Shown: positions 20,353 through 30,664 of the stretch, piece by piece
How positions within the stretch are numbered: the first letter of the stretch is position 1
Layout: each line of letters begins with the position of its first letter
NCBI GenBank assembly: GCA_011087645.1
Contig: JAALLF010000013.1
Location: 31,230-95,229, forward strand
From: Alphaproteobacteria bacterium
GTDB lineage: Bacteria; Pseudomonadota; Alphaproteobacteria; UBA6615
Direction: 5' to 3'
DNA length: 64,000 bases
Position numbers and translations under genes: made by a program
Notes under the pieces: generated by a model
The model's input: the letters and a program-made list of their open reading frames with translations, nothing else
What the model was told of the DNA's origin: nothing
The model's database searches: none

Positions 20353-20848
20353 GCTCGGCGTCATCGCCGCGGCCATGGCGTTTCTTACCGCCTGCGGCTT
20401 CACGCCGCTGCACGGTCAGCAACAGGTCGGCGCGGACACAACTGCCGCGCTGCGCCAGATATCGGTGCTGCCGATCGCTGAGCGCCTGGGCCAATTGCTG
20501 CGCATCGAGTTGACCAATCAACTGACCCCGACAGGGCCGCCGCGCACACCGGCCTATGTGCTCAATGTCACCGTCACCGAGACCAAACAGAATCTCGCGG
20601 TCCGCAAAGACGCGACAGCGACCCGCGCCAATCTGATCATTACCGCGTCGTTCAAATTGAGACAGGCCGGCGTCGACACACCTCTGCTCAACAGCAAGGT
20701 GCGCTCGGTCAACAGCTATAATATTCTCGACGCCGACTTCGCCACCTTGAGCGCCGAATCGGACGCGCGGCGGCGCGCGGCACGCGATCTGGCGACGGAA
20801 ATAAGATCGCGGTTGGGTATCTTCTTATCCCAACGGACTGCGGGTTAA
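20345..20848 (+). CDS. lptE: LPS-assembly lipoprotein LptE
   Basis: Lipoprotein signal [12 protein letters not shown]; position leuS-lptE-holA. Confidence 0.88.
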   Translation: MFRLGVIAAAMAFLTACGFTPLHGQQQVGADTTAALRQISVLPIAERLGQLLRIELTNQLTPTGPPRTPAYVLNVTVTETKQNLAVRKDATATRANLIITASFKLRQAGVDTPLLNSKVRSVNSYNILDADFATLSAESDARRRAARDLATEIRSRLGIFLSQRTAG

Positions 20849-20860
20849 TAACGGCCGGCT

Positions 20861-21910
20861 GTGAAAATATCCGCTAACAAAGTCGACGGCTTCATCAAGA
20901 CGCTGAGCCCCAAAACACAGGCTGTACTTGTTTATGGGCCCGATAGCGGGCTTGTACGCGAACGGGTTGATAGCCTGATCCGCGGCGTGGCCGAAGACCC
21001 GGCAGATCCATTCAAAGTGGCGGAATTCAGCGCTTCACCGCTGGCCAAGGACGCCGCCCGCCTGGTCGACGAAGTGCTGGCTGTGTCGTTCGGCGGCGGG
21101 CGCCGTGTGCTGGTTGTACGTGACGGCGGCGACGAGCTTTCAGGGTCTGTCACGGCTGTGTTGGAGAACGCGGCGGCAAACCACCCGATGGCTGCGCTGA
21201 TTGTCGTCGGGGCGGGAAATTTGACGCCGCGTTCCTCGTTGCGCCGCCTGTTTGAAGGTAACGACGCCTGCGCCGCGCTGCCCTGCTATCCCGATGACGA
21301 GGCCGGACTGGCGCAATTGCTGCGGGCGAGCCTCGCCGCCGAAGAGATTGCCATCGACCCCGCGGCGCTGCCGGCCGCCGCGGCGCTGTTGGGCTCCGAT
21401 CGCCAGGCAAATCGGCGGGAGATCGAGAAACTGGTGCTGTTTGCCGGCCCCGGCGGCGCCTTAACCGAGGAAATGGTGCTGGCCTGCCTGGGCGATAGCG
21501 CGGCAGCGTCGACCGACGAGGCGGTGTTATCCGCCGCCGATGGCAATTATGACAGCTTGGTGGAAAATCTGGGCCGCGTCTGGGCCGACGGCACCGAACC
21601 GGTCGCGGTTATCCGCAACGCCCAACGGCACTTTCAACGGCTACACTATGTGTTGGCGCAAACCAGTGACGGGGTCGCGCTCGATGCGGCGCTCAAGCAA
21701 TTGCGGCCACCGCTATTCTGGCGGGTCGCGGGACGGTTCCGCAGCCAGTTGAACACCTGGTCGCTGGCATCGGTGGAAACCTCTCTGGCGCGGCTCACGG
21801 ACGCCGAACTGTCGGCCAAATCGACCGGCGCACCGGCCGCGCTAGTATGCGACCGCACCCTGATGGCGATCACTCAATTGGCCCGCTCCGGCCAGCGGAG
21901 ACCCCATTAA
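20861..21910 (+). CDS. holA: DNA polymerase III subunit delta
   Basis: VLVYGPDSGLVRERVDSL and overall HolA layout, next to lptE. Confidence 0.93.
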   Translation: MKISANKVDGFIKTLSPKTQAVLVYGPDSGLVRERVDSLIRGVAEDPADPFKVAEFSASPLAKDAARLVDEVLAVSFGGGRRVLVVRDGGDELSGSVTAVLENAAANHPMAALIVVGAGNLTPRSSLRRLFEGNDACAALPCYPDDEAGLAQLLRASLAAEEIAIDPAALPAAAALLGSDRQANRREIEKLVLFAGPGGALTEEMVLACLGDSAAASTDEAVLSAADGNYDSLVENLGRVWADGTEPVAVIRNAQRHFQRLHYVLAQTSDGVALDAALKQLRPPLFWRVAGRFRSQLNTWSLASVETSLARLTDAELSAKSTGAPAALVCDRTLMAITQLARSGQRRPH

Positions 21911-21938
21911 ACGTAGTAATATCAAATAGTTAACGGGG

Positions 21939-22871
21939 TTACGCCGGCGAGCTAAGGGGCGGGTCATCGACCGCGCCGCCGATGTTTATGGCGCCACCCT
22001 GATTGAGGCGTTGCAATATGTCGTCGAGTTGATCGAGGGTCGAATAGTTGATCGACACGGATCCGCCCTTGGCGCCGTCGCCGCGAAACTTGATGGACAC
22101 CTTCAGGCCCAGCATGCTGGATAAATCGTGTTCCAGAGCGATCGTGTCGGAATCCTTGGCGGACGCCTTTTTTGCCCGCGAGGGCGCGCCGCCTTTCGGG
22201 GCCTGCACCAATTGCTCGGCCTGGCGGACGGAAAGGCCCTTGGCGATGATGTCGCCGGCGAGTTTTTCCGCATCGTCATGGCCCACCAGGGCGCGCGCGT
22301 GTCCCGCCGACAAAGCGCCGCTATCGACATGGTCCTGCACCGCCACCGGTAGCGTGAGCAGGCGCAGCGTATTGGCGATGCTGCTCCGGCTCTTACCAAC
22401 CGCCTTGGCCAATATCTCTTGGGTGTGATCGAACTCGTCCATCAACCGCTGAAACGCGTTCGCCTCTTCGATCGGCGACAGGTTTTCGCGCTGCAAATTT
22501 TCGATCAAGGCGATTTCGAGGGTTTCTTCGTCGGAGAAATCGCGGACGATGACGGGAACTTCGTGCAATTGCGCACGTTGCGCCGCGCGCCAGCGGCGTT
22601 CGCCGGCGATTATCTCATAGGCGTCGGCGTGCAGCGGATCACGGCGTACCAAAATAGGCTGCAGAATTCCCTTCGCGCGCACCGATTCGACCAGCGACGC
22701 GAGCTCATCGTCGTCGAAGCGCCGGCGCGGCTGGTACTTGCCCGGCGCGAGCTGTTCGATCGGCACCGTATGGGTCGAACGATGCGGCTCCGGGCTTGAT
22801 TGATCTTCAACATCGTCGCCGAGCAGGGCCGACAGGCCGCGACCCAACCCTTTCCGCGGTTCATCGCTCAT
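21939..22871 (-). CDS. parB: Chromosome partitioning protein ParB
   Basis: KGLGRGLSALLGD, PRRRFDDDELASLVESVRAKGILQPILVR, GERRWRAAQ, HARALVG. Confidence 0.97.
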   Translation of the reverse strand: MSDEPRKGLGRGLSALLGDDVEDQSSPEPHRSTHTVPIEQLAPGKYQPRRRFDDDELASLVESVRAKGILQPILVRRDPLHADAYEIIAGERRWRAAQRAQLHEVPVIVRDFSDEETLEIALIENLQRENLSPIEEANAFQRLMDEFDHTQEILAKAVGKSRSSIANTLRLLTLPVAVQDHVDSGALSAGHARALVGHDDAEKLAGDIIAKGLSVRQAEQLVQAPKGGAPSRAKKASAKDSDTIALEHDLSSMLGLKVSIKFRGDGAKGGSVSINYSTLDQLDDILQRLNQGGAINIGGAVDDPPLSSPA

Positions 22872-23710
22872 GCCGCCACTCCCCGCTCCGGTAACCGCCC
22901 TTCGCGGCGCAGCAGCTCGGCGGCCAGGTGGATATAGGCCCGCGCCCCGGTGCAGTTCATGTCATACACAATCGCTGGCAGGCCGAAGGATGGTGCTTCG
23001 GAGACCCGCACATTGCGCGGAATGACCGTTTGGAAGACCCGCTCGCCAAAATGTTCACGCACGTCCGCTTCGACCGATCGACACAAGTTGTTGCGTGCGT
23101 CATGCATAGTTAACACCACCCCTTGTATGTGTAGGTCAGGATTAAACGCGTTGCGGATGCGCTCGATGGACCGGGTCAAGCGGCTCAGACCATCGAGGGC
23201 AAAGAATTCACACTGCAACGGCACCAGCACCGATTGGGCCGCCACCAGCGCGTTCAAGGTCAACAAGCCGAGCGCCGGCGGGCAATCCACCAACACATAG
23301 TCATATCCCCTGGCACCTCTTTCAAGCGCTTCCTTGAGGCGCGTTTCGCGATGTGCCACGTCGATGAGCTCGATCTCGGCGCCGGCCAAATCGGCGGACG
23401 CGGGCACCACATCGAGGCCTGGCACCGACGTAGCGACCGTGACCTCGCCAAGCGATTGTTGGCCGATCAACGCCGCGTAAACATCATTCGCGGCGGACGG
23501 AACATGGACTCCGAGACCGGTTGACGCATTACCCTGGGGATCCAGGTCCACTAATAAGACTTTCTGGCCACAGGCCGCCAGCGCCGTCGCCAAATTAATC
23601 GCGGTTGTGGTTTTGCCCACCCCGCCCTTCTGGTTGGCGACCGCGATGATTTTCGGTTTCGGGGTCATTTGATCGGAAGTATGTGCCGTAATTTCGGTCG
23701 CATCAGACAT
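22868..23710 (-). CDS. parA: Chromosome partitioning ATPase ParA
   Basis: Deviant Walker A KGGVGKTTTAINLA, LVDLDPQGNAS; overlaps parB by 4 bp. Confidence 0.97.
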   Translation of the reverse strand: MSDATEITAHTSDQMTPKPKIIAVANQKGGVGKTTTAINLATALAACGQKVLLVDLDPQGNASTGLGVHVPSAANDVYAALIGQQSLGEVTVATSVPGLDVVPASADLAGAEIELIDVAHRETRLKEALERGARGYDYVLVDCPPALGLLTLNALVAAQSVLVPLQCEFFALDGLSRLTRSIERIRNAFNPDLHIQGVVLTMHDARNNLCRSVEADVREHFGERVFQTVIPRNVRVSEAPSFGLPAIVYDMNCTGARAYIHLAAELLRREGRLPERGVAA

Positions 23711-24323
23711 GGTGAAACTCCTTTACGCACAAAATGGCTCCGCTGGGATCCGACAAGCTGGGAACCAGATCAAAGCGAATATCCCAGAACTTCTTCGCGT
23801 CGGTCAATTCATCCGCCACCGCCGCCCCTTTCATAAAAAAACACTGGCCCCCAGGCCGCACCCATGGCTCTGCCAAGGCGAGTAATTTGCTAAGCGGCGC
23901 CAGCGCGCGCGCCGTCACCGCCTCCGCCGGGATCGCCTGGGTGTCCTCGGCCCGGCCGGCGATGACCTTGGTATTTGCCCCCGTGGCGCGGGAGACTTCT
24001 CGCAGAAACGCCGCTTTTCGATTGTCGGCCTCCACCAGGGTCACGGCGCCGCCGGTCATGATGGCGATGACCAGACCGGGAAACCCGCCGCCACTGCCAA
24101 TATCGGCAACTGTCTTCGCACCGCCCAGTAGCCGGCAGAGCTGGCCTGAATCGAGGAAGTGGCGCCGCCACACATCATCCAGGGTGCGGCGACCGACCAG
24201 ATTTATCGTCTTTTGCCACTGGCGCAACATGGTCTCGTATATTTCCAGACGGTCCAATGTTTCACGTGAAACATCCAGGGCCGAGGCGAAGTCCGACACC
24301 GTCAAGGGGGGCTGGCTGGCCAT
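23703..24323 (-). CDS. rsmG: 16S rRNA (guanine527-N7)-methyltransferase
   Basis: INLVGRRTLDDVWRRHFLDS, VADIGSGGGFPGLVIAI; start MASQPPL inferred. Confidence 0.95.
   Translation of the reverse strand: MASQPPLTVSDFASALDVSRETLDRLEIYETMLRQWQKTINLVGRRTLDDVWRRHFLDSGQLCRLLGGAKTVADIGSGGGFPGLVIAIMTGGAVTLVEADNRKAAFLREVSRATGANTKVIAGRAEDTQAIPAEAVTARALAPLSKLLALAEPWVRPGGQCFFMKGAAVADELTDAKKFWDIRFDLVPSLSDPSGAILCVKEFHHV
24258..24273. promoter_or_regulatory. parS: parS site 1 (inside rsmG)
   Basis: Exact 16-bp palindrome TGTTTCACGTGAAACA, the canonical parS consensus. Confidence 0.95.
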
Positions 24324-24393
24324 GGGCCACCCTACCAATTGTAGAGGGAAACTTCCAACTACTATATCTGGGGTATTGAGCGAATATTGTCCG

Positions 24394-26268
24394 CTAGGCG
24401 GATTTGCGCGGCTGGGTCGAAGCCTGGTTCCCGCGGCGCACATAACGCAGCAACGCGACCAACGCCGCCGGGGTCACGCCCGGGATGCGGCCGGCCTGGC
24501 CAAGGGTCTGCGGTTGCGCCTTTTGCAGCTTATCCTGGGCTTCCCGGGACAGGCCGCCAATCTGCGCATAATCCAAATCGTCCGGCAGGGTGAGAGCTTC
24601 GTCCCGGCGAAACGCCGCCACATCGGCCTCCTGACGCCGCACATAGCCACTATAAAGCGCCTCTATTTCCAGACGCGCGGCCAAGGCCGGCGGCAGGTCC
24701 GCCAACTCCGGCCATACTTTCTCGAGGCGCGATACACTCACATCGGGATAGGCCAATACCTCAAACGCGGACCGTCTTACACCGTCCTGGTTGATCGACA
24801 GGCCGGATTTCTGCAAGACGTTCGGCGTCGCCGATAACGACTTGGCCAACGCCCGGGCCTCGGCCAACGCGGCCGACTTGCGGGCAAACGCCGCGCGCCG
24901 CTCCGGACCGACGCAGCCAAACGAGATGCCGCGCGGCGTGAGCCGCTCATCGGCGTTATCGGCACGCAGCAGCAGGCGATATTCAGCGCGCGAGGTAAAC
25001 ATGCGATAGGGCTCGTCGGCGCCGCGGGTCACCAGATCGTCGATCATCACGCCGATATAGGCCTCCGCGCGATCGAGCACAAAGGCCTCGCCAGAGCCCG
25101 CGGCGGCGTTTAGCCCGGCCATCAGCCCCTGGGCTGCCGCTTCTTCATAACCGGTCGTGCCGTTTATCTGCCCAGCCAGGAAAAGCCCAGCTATTCTGCG
25201 GGTTTCCAGGGTTGGGTAGAGTTCTCGCGGATCGACGAAGTCATATTCGATGGCGTAGCCGGGGCGAATGATGCGGGTATTTTCCAAGCCACCGATGGTT
25301 CTAAGCAATTCTATCTGCACATCTTCCGGCAAGGAGGTCGAGATCCCGTTGGGATAGACCGTATCGTCGTCGAGGCCCTCCGGCTCGAGAAAGATCTGAT
25401 GGCGGGTTTTATCAGCGAACCGCACCACCTTATCCTCGATGGACGGGCAATAGCGCGGACCCGTGCCCTCGATCTGGCCGGAATAGATCGGCGCGCGGTG
25501 GAGGTTGGCCCGGATTAATTCGTGGCCGGCGGGGCTGGTATAGGTGATGTGGCAGTCGATTTGGGGGACGTCGATCGCATCGTTCATATAGGAGAAGGGC
25601 TGCGGCACCGCATCGCCGGCCTGAACCTCCAATGCGTGCCAATCGATTGTCGTGCCATCCAAGCGGGGCGGTGTTCCGGTTTTAAGCCGACCCATGGAAA
25701 ATCCGGCGCCATACAAGGTGTCGGACAGACCGATCGCCGGCGCATCGCCGACCCGTCCGGCGGAAATCTGCCGCTCGCCGATGTGAATAATCCCGCGCAG
25801 GAACGTGCCGGTGGTGAGCACCACCCGCGCCGCGCCGACCTCTTCGCCATCGGCAAGAACCACGCCGGTGACTTGGCCCTCATCGCCAAACCGCAGATCT
25901 TCGACGGCGCCGGCGCAAATTTCGAGATTCTCCTGGTCGCGCAGCAGATCTTGCATCGCCTGGCGGTAGAGCGCGCGATCGGCCTGGGCGCGCGGCCCCC
26001 ATACGGCCGGCCCCTTACTGCGGTTGAGAACGCGGAATTGGATACCGGCCCGATCAATCGCCCTGGCCATGACCCCATCAAGGGCATCGATCTCGCGGAC
26101 CAGATGGCCCTTGCCCAAGCCGCCGATCGCCGGGTTGCAGGACATCTCGCCGATGGTCTCGAGCTTATGGGTGATCAGCGCGGTACGCGCGCCCAGGCGC
26201 GCCGCCGCCGCAGCCGCTTCGCAACCGGCGTGGCCGCCCCCAATAACAATGACGTCGAAAGATCGCAT
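24394..26268 (-). CDS. mnmG: tRNA uridine-5-carboxymethylaminomethyl modification enzyme MnmG
   Basis: [44 protein letters not shown]. Confidence 0.97.
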   Translation of the reverse strand: MRSFDVIVIGGGHAGCEAAAAAARLGARTALITHKLETIGEMSCNPAIGGLGKGHLVREIDALDGVMARAIDRAGIQFRVLNRSKGPAVWGPRAQADRALYRQAMQDLLRDQENLEICAGAVEDLRFGDEGQVTGVVLADGEEVGAARVVLTTGTFLRGIIHIGERQISAGRVGDAPAIGLSDTLYGAGFSMGRLKTGTPPRLDGTTIDWHALEVQAGDAVPQPFSYMNDAIDVPQIDCHITYTSPAGHELIRANLHRAPIYSGQIEGTGPRYCPSIEDKVVRFADKTRHQIFLEPEGLDDDTVYPNGISTSLPEDVQIELLRTIGGLENTRIIRPGYAIEYDFVDPRELYPTLETRRIAGLFLAGQINGTTGYEEAAAQGLMAGLNAAAGSGEAFVLDRAEAYIGVMIDDLVTRGADEPYRMFTSRAEYRLLLRADNADERLTPRGISFGCVGPERRAAFARKSAALAEARALAKSLSATPNVLQKSGLSINQDGVRRSAFEVLAYPDVSVSRLEKVWPELADLPPALAARLEIEALYSGYVRRQEADVAAFRRDEALTLPDDLDYAQIGGLSREAQDKLQKAQPQTLGQAGRIPGVTPAALVALLRYVRRGNQASTQPRKSA

Positions 26269-26344
26269 GGCCGGCTATTTATGGCAGGTTGAGACGGAAG
26301 TCAAAGCGAATGAAATAAATGGCTTAACTTTCCGGCGTCCAAAT

Positions 26345-26360
26345 TGTTTCACGTGAAACA
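26345..26360. promoter_or_regulatory. parS: parS site 2 (mnmG-mnmE intergenic)
   Basis: Exact TGTTTCACGTGAAACA. Confidence 0.95.
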
Positions 26361-26374
26361 TTGTCCACTTGCGC

Positions 26375-27718
26375 CTATTTGCCGATGCAGAAATCATGAA
26401 AAATGACATCGAGCACATCCTCCACATCGACCCGTCCGGTAATCCGCCCGAGAGACCGAACGGCGATCCGAATATCTTCCGCCGCCAACTCGGGCAGGGT
26501 GGCGGTGGAAGCCCGCCCCAACGCCGCCACGCCCGCCACCAGCGCCTCGCGATGGCGGGCCCGGGTCAGGGGCGGTTGCTCGCTGGCCGCCAGGCGCACC
26601 TGCACCTGGGCGGTGATCGCCGCCAGCAGCGCCTCTAGACCGTCGCCGGTTTTGGCCGAGACCGGACAGGTGGGCCGGCCGGCGATCGCAGCGGGTAGGG
26701 CGGTGTCGGCAATATCGGTTTTGTTCAAAACCGCGATGGCGTGGTCATCTACATAATCCAGGGCAAATGGGTCCAGGGCGGGCAGGGCGGCCGCGTCGAA
26801 CACCACCAGGCGCAGGTCCGCCTCGTCGGCGGAGTGGCGCGCCCGGCGCACCCCCTCGGCCTCGACAGCGCCCTCAGCCTCTCGGATGCCGGCGGTATCG
26901 GCGACGATCACCGCATAGCCGCCAAGATGCATATGAACCTCGATGACGTCGCGGGTGGTGCCGGCGGCCTCCGACACGATCGCCGCCTCGCGGGCCGCCA
27001 GCCGGTTCAGCAGGCTGGATTTGCCCACATTGGGCGCACCGATAATCGCTACATGAAAGCCCGAACGTATGCGCTCCCCGCGATGTTGGTCGTCTATATG
27101 TTGTGAGATTATATCCCTTATATACAATATATTGTGTTCCATTTTCGCATAAGTGTCTTCCGGCAGGTCTTCATCGGCAAAATCGATGGTGGTTTCAGCG
27201 TGGGCCAAGAGGGTGGTGAGCTGGGTCCGCCAATTATCGTAGAGCGCCGCCAGGGCGCCGTCATACTGGCCCAGGGCCTGACGCCGTTGCGCCACGGTCT
27301 CCGCCGCCACCAAGTCGGCGACCGCCTCCGCCGAGGTTAGGTCCAGCTTGCCGTTCTCGAACGCGCGGCGGGTGAATTCGCCGGGTTCGGCCAGGCGGCA
27401 ACCATCAACGACGCTCAGCGCGGAAATCAGCGCCTCGATCACCGCGACGCCGCCATGGACGTGGAATTCGGCGATATTCTCGCCGGTAAAGCTGGCCGGG
27501 CCGGGAAACCACAAAGTGATGCCTTCATCGATGTCGTTGCCCCCGCCATCGCCGCCGCCGGGGTCGCGAAACCGCCGCAGGCTGGCCATACGCGGCGGCG
27601 GCGGCGCCTGACCCGTCAACTGCTCAATGGACGGCCCCGCAGCGGGCCCGGAGACCCGGATGACCGCCACTCCAGCGGTTCCGGTTCCGCTCGCCAGGGC
27701 ATAAATCGTATCGCTCAT
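26375..27718 (-). CDS. mnmE: tRNA modification GTPase MnmE
   Basis: IYALASGTGTAGVAVIRVSGP, GAPNVGKSSLLNRL, C-terminal FCIGK. Confidence 0.97.
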   Translation of the reverse strand: MSDTIYALASGTGTAGVAVIRVSGPAAGPSIEQLTGQAPPPPRMASLRRFRDPGGGDGGGNDIDEGITLWFPGPASFTGENIAEFHVHGGVAVIEALISALSVVDGCRLAEPGEFTRRAFENGKLDLTSAEAVADLVAAETVAQRRQALGQYDGALAALYDNWRTQLTTLLAHAETTIDFADEDLPEDTYAKMEHNILYIRDIISQHIDDQHRGERIRSGFHVAIIGAPNVGKSSLLNRLAAREAAIVSEAAGTTRDVIEVHMHLGGYAVIVADTAGIREAEGAVEAEGVRRARHSADEADLRLVVFDAAALPALDPFALDYVDDHAIAVLNKTDIADTALPAAIAGRPTCPVSAKTGDGLEALLAAITAQVQVRLAASEQPPLTRARHREALVAGVAALGRASTATLPELAAEDIRIAVRSLGRITGRVDVEDVLDVIFHDFCIGK

Positions 27719-27748
27719 CGCTTCGCCCTAAAGGTCCGCCCGCCAGCT

Positions 27749-28036
27749 TTAGTCTTTGTCGCCCTGACCCGCACCGGCGAGGCCCGACCAAAACATCTTC
27801 TGAAACTGCTCCCAGCCTTCGCCCCCGGCCGGCCCCCAACTGCGTAGCATGGCCTGGGGGTCCATCTCCTCGAGCCCGGATAAGATACGCTGTTTCATTT
27901 CGTCGGCAATTTCCTGCTGCATATCGGTGACATCGGGCAGACCCATTAGCTGCCTTGCCTCTTCCGGCGTACAATCGATATCAACGGTGATTTTCATGAC
28001 CAGCTCCTGCTCCATGTTGGTCCCGTTGCCTGGCAC
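27749..28036 (-). CDS. Small conserved protein (DUF6489-like)
   Basis: MKITVDIDCTPEEARQLMGLPDVTDMQ...; Start may be the internal MKIT. Confidence 0.7.
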   Translation of the reverse strand: MPGNGTNMEQELVMKITVDIDCTPEEARQLMGLPDVTDMQQEIADEMKQRILSGLEEMDPQAMLRSWGPAGGEGWEQFQKMFWSGLAGAGQGDKD

Positions 28037-28111
28037 CTAGCGTGTTACGGTGGACGAGGCAACAATCAGTTGGATCGTCGCATCGCGACGGCCACCAATT
28101 TCGGGGACCCC

Positions 28112-30151
28112 ATGGCGGCAAATCTATTAGGCAACGAGTCCAGCCCCTATTTGCTGCAGCATGCCGACAACCCGGTGGAATGGTATCCCTGGGGCAAGGC
28201 GGCGCTGGATCGCGCCCAGGAGCTCGACAGGCCGATCCTGCTATCCATCGGCTACGCGGCGTGCCACTGGTGCCATGTGATGGCCCATGAGAGCTTCGAG
28301 GACCCGGCCACCGCCGCGGTGATGAATGAGTTGTTCATCAATATCAAAGTCGACCGGGAAGAACGGCCCGACATCGACACCATCTACATGACATCCCTGG
28401 CGCTGTTCGGCGAACAGGGCGGCTGGCCGCTCACCATGTTCTGCACGCCCGAGGGCAAACCGTTTTGGGGCGGCACCTATTTCCCGCCGACCTCGCGCTA
28501 CGGCCGGCCGGGCTTTCCCGAATTGCTGCACCATGTGGCGCGGATTTACCGCGACGAGCCTGACAAGGTGGCGGCCAACAGCCAGGCCGTGGTCGCCGCC
28601 TTGGAAGATATGTCGCAACCCCAATCGGCCGGCATGATCGCCCCCGACGCGGTCAACCGCGCCGCCGACACGATCATCGCCGAGATCGACCCGCGCCATG
28701 GCGGTATCGGCACGGCGCCGAAGTTCCCGCAAGCGCCGGTGTTGAACGTGCTGTGGCGCGGCCACAAGCGGAGCGGCGACGAGAAGCTGCGCGATGGGGT
28801 GCTGCTGACGCTGGATAAAATGGCCCAGGGCGGCATCTACGATCATCTCGGCGGCGGCTTCGCGCGCTATTCGACCGATGCGGCCTGGCTGGCGCCACAT
28901 TTCGAAAAAATGCTGTACGACAACGCGCAGCTTCTAGAGGTCTACACCGACGCCTGGCAGGAAACCGGAAACCCGCTCTATGCCCAGCGCATCGCCGAGA
29001 CCGTCGATTGGGTGCTGCGCGAGATGGTCAACGACATGCCGCCGGGCGGCGGTTTTTCGTCAGCCATCGACGCTGATTCCGAAGGCGAGGAAGGCAAATT
29101 CTACGTCTGGTCGGAAGCTGAAATTCGCACCCTGCTGGGCGACCAAGCGGATCTGTTCGCCGCCGCCTATGACGTGCGGCCGGACGGTAACTGGGAAGGC
29201 AAGACCATCCTCAACCGCACCCGCGATCCCGAGCTGAAGGACGCGGCGACCGAGACCCGGCTGGCGACGGCCCGGCAGCTGCTGTTCGAGGTCCGGGCGA
29301 CGCGCATTCCACCGGCGCTGGACGACAAGGTGCTGGCCGACTGGAACGGCTTGATGATCGCCGCCCTGGCCCGCGCCGCCACCGTGTTCGAGCGGCCGGA
29401 ATGGCTCACAGCAGCGCAAACCGCGTTCGATTTCGTCGTCGCGAATATGACACAAACCGACGATGATAGCGGGCGCCTGTTCCACGCCTGGCGCGCGGGC
29501 GCGGCGCGCCACGTCGCCACCCTGGACGATTACGCCAATATGTGCCGGGCCGGCCTGCTGCTGTTCGAGGCCACGCAAACTATTGATTATATTGATAAAG
29601 TTAAGGCGTGGTTGGCGGCGGCGGACGGCCATTATTGGGACCAGGGCGCCGGTGGCTACTATCTGACGGCGGACGATGCCGACGATGTCATCACCCGCAC
29701 CAAGAACGCCCTCGATAACGCCACGCCGGCGGGCAACGCGGTGATGGCCGAAGTGCTGGCCCGGCTCTATCACTTGACCGGGCAAGACGAGTATCGCGAA
29801 CGTTGCGAGGCGCTGATCGCGACATTCTCCGGCGAGGCCGCCAAGAACCCCTACCACTATGTCACCCTGATCAACGCCGCGCAGTTTCTCGCCGAAGCGG
29901 CCCAAATGGTTGTGATTGGCGACCCCGAGAGCGACGACACGGCCGCCCTGTTGGCGGCGCGCGATCGGGTCAGCCTGCCGGCCAGCGTGGTGTCGGTCAT
30001 CGCCAGCAGCGATGAATTGACCCCGGGCCATCCGGCGGCCGGCAAGACCATGATCGACGGCCAGGCCACGGCCTATGTCTGCCACGGCCCGGTTTGCTCA
30101 GCGCCACTGACCGACCCCCAAGCGCTGCAAGATTTTCTCGCCAAGCGATGA
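28112..30151 (+). CDS. DUF255/YyaL-type thioredoxin-domain protein
   Basis: [25 protein letters not shown]-like motif, [18 protein letters not shown]. Confidence 0.93.
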   Translation: [679 protein letters not shown]

Positions 30152-30609
30152 GTACGCTTGACCTCAGCCTCGACAGCCCGGTCGGGCCGCTCACGGTCAC
30201 GCAAGACGGCGGCGCGCTGGTGGCTCTCGATTGGGGGGCGCGGGCGAACGGCGAAACGAGCCCGCTACTGGCCGAGGCAAAGCGTCAGCTCGACGCCTAT
30301 TTCGCCGGCGCGCTCGACGCGTTCGATCTGCCGGTGGCGCCGGCGGGCACCGCTCACCAACGCAAGGTCTGGCGGGCAATGCAGGAAATTCCGTTCGGGG
30401 GCTATCAGAGCTATGGCGCGCTGTCGGCGGCGATCGGCTCGTCTCCGCGCGCGGTCGGCACCGCGTGCGGGCGCAACCCGATCCCGATCATCATTCCGTG
30501 CCACCGGGTGCTGGCGGCCGGCGGCGGGATCGGCGGGTATTCCGGCAGCGGCGGCACAGCAACCAAGCGCTACCTGCTATCCCTTGAAGGCGTCGCGCTA
30601 ACCTCATAG
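30148..30609 (+). CDS. ogt: Methylated-DNA-[protein]-cysteine S-methyltransferase
   Basis: IPIIIPCHRVLAAGGGIGGYSGG-type PCHRV active site. Confidence 0.92.
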   Translation: MSTLDLSLDSPVGPLTVTQDGGALVALDWGARANGETSPLLAEAKRQLDAYFAGALDAFDLPVAPAGTAHQRKVWRAMQEIPFGGYQSYGALSAAIGSSPRAVGTACGRNPIPIIIPCHRVLAAGGGIGGYSGSGGTATKRYLLSLEGVALTS

Positions 30610-30664
30610 GCTCGCCGCCAACGACACGTAAAATCAAACTGTACAGCGACCCTGGAGGAGACAC

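Noticed and set aside
29060-30085. 341-aa minus-strand ORF inside the DUF255 gene
   Set aside because: Antisense shadow ORF without domain features.
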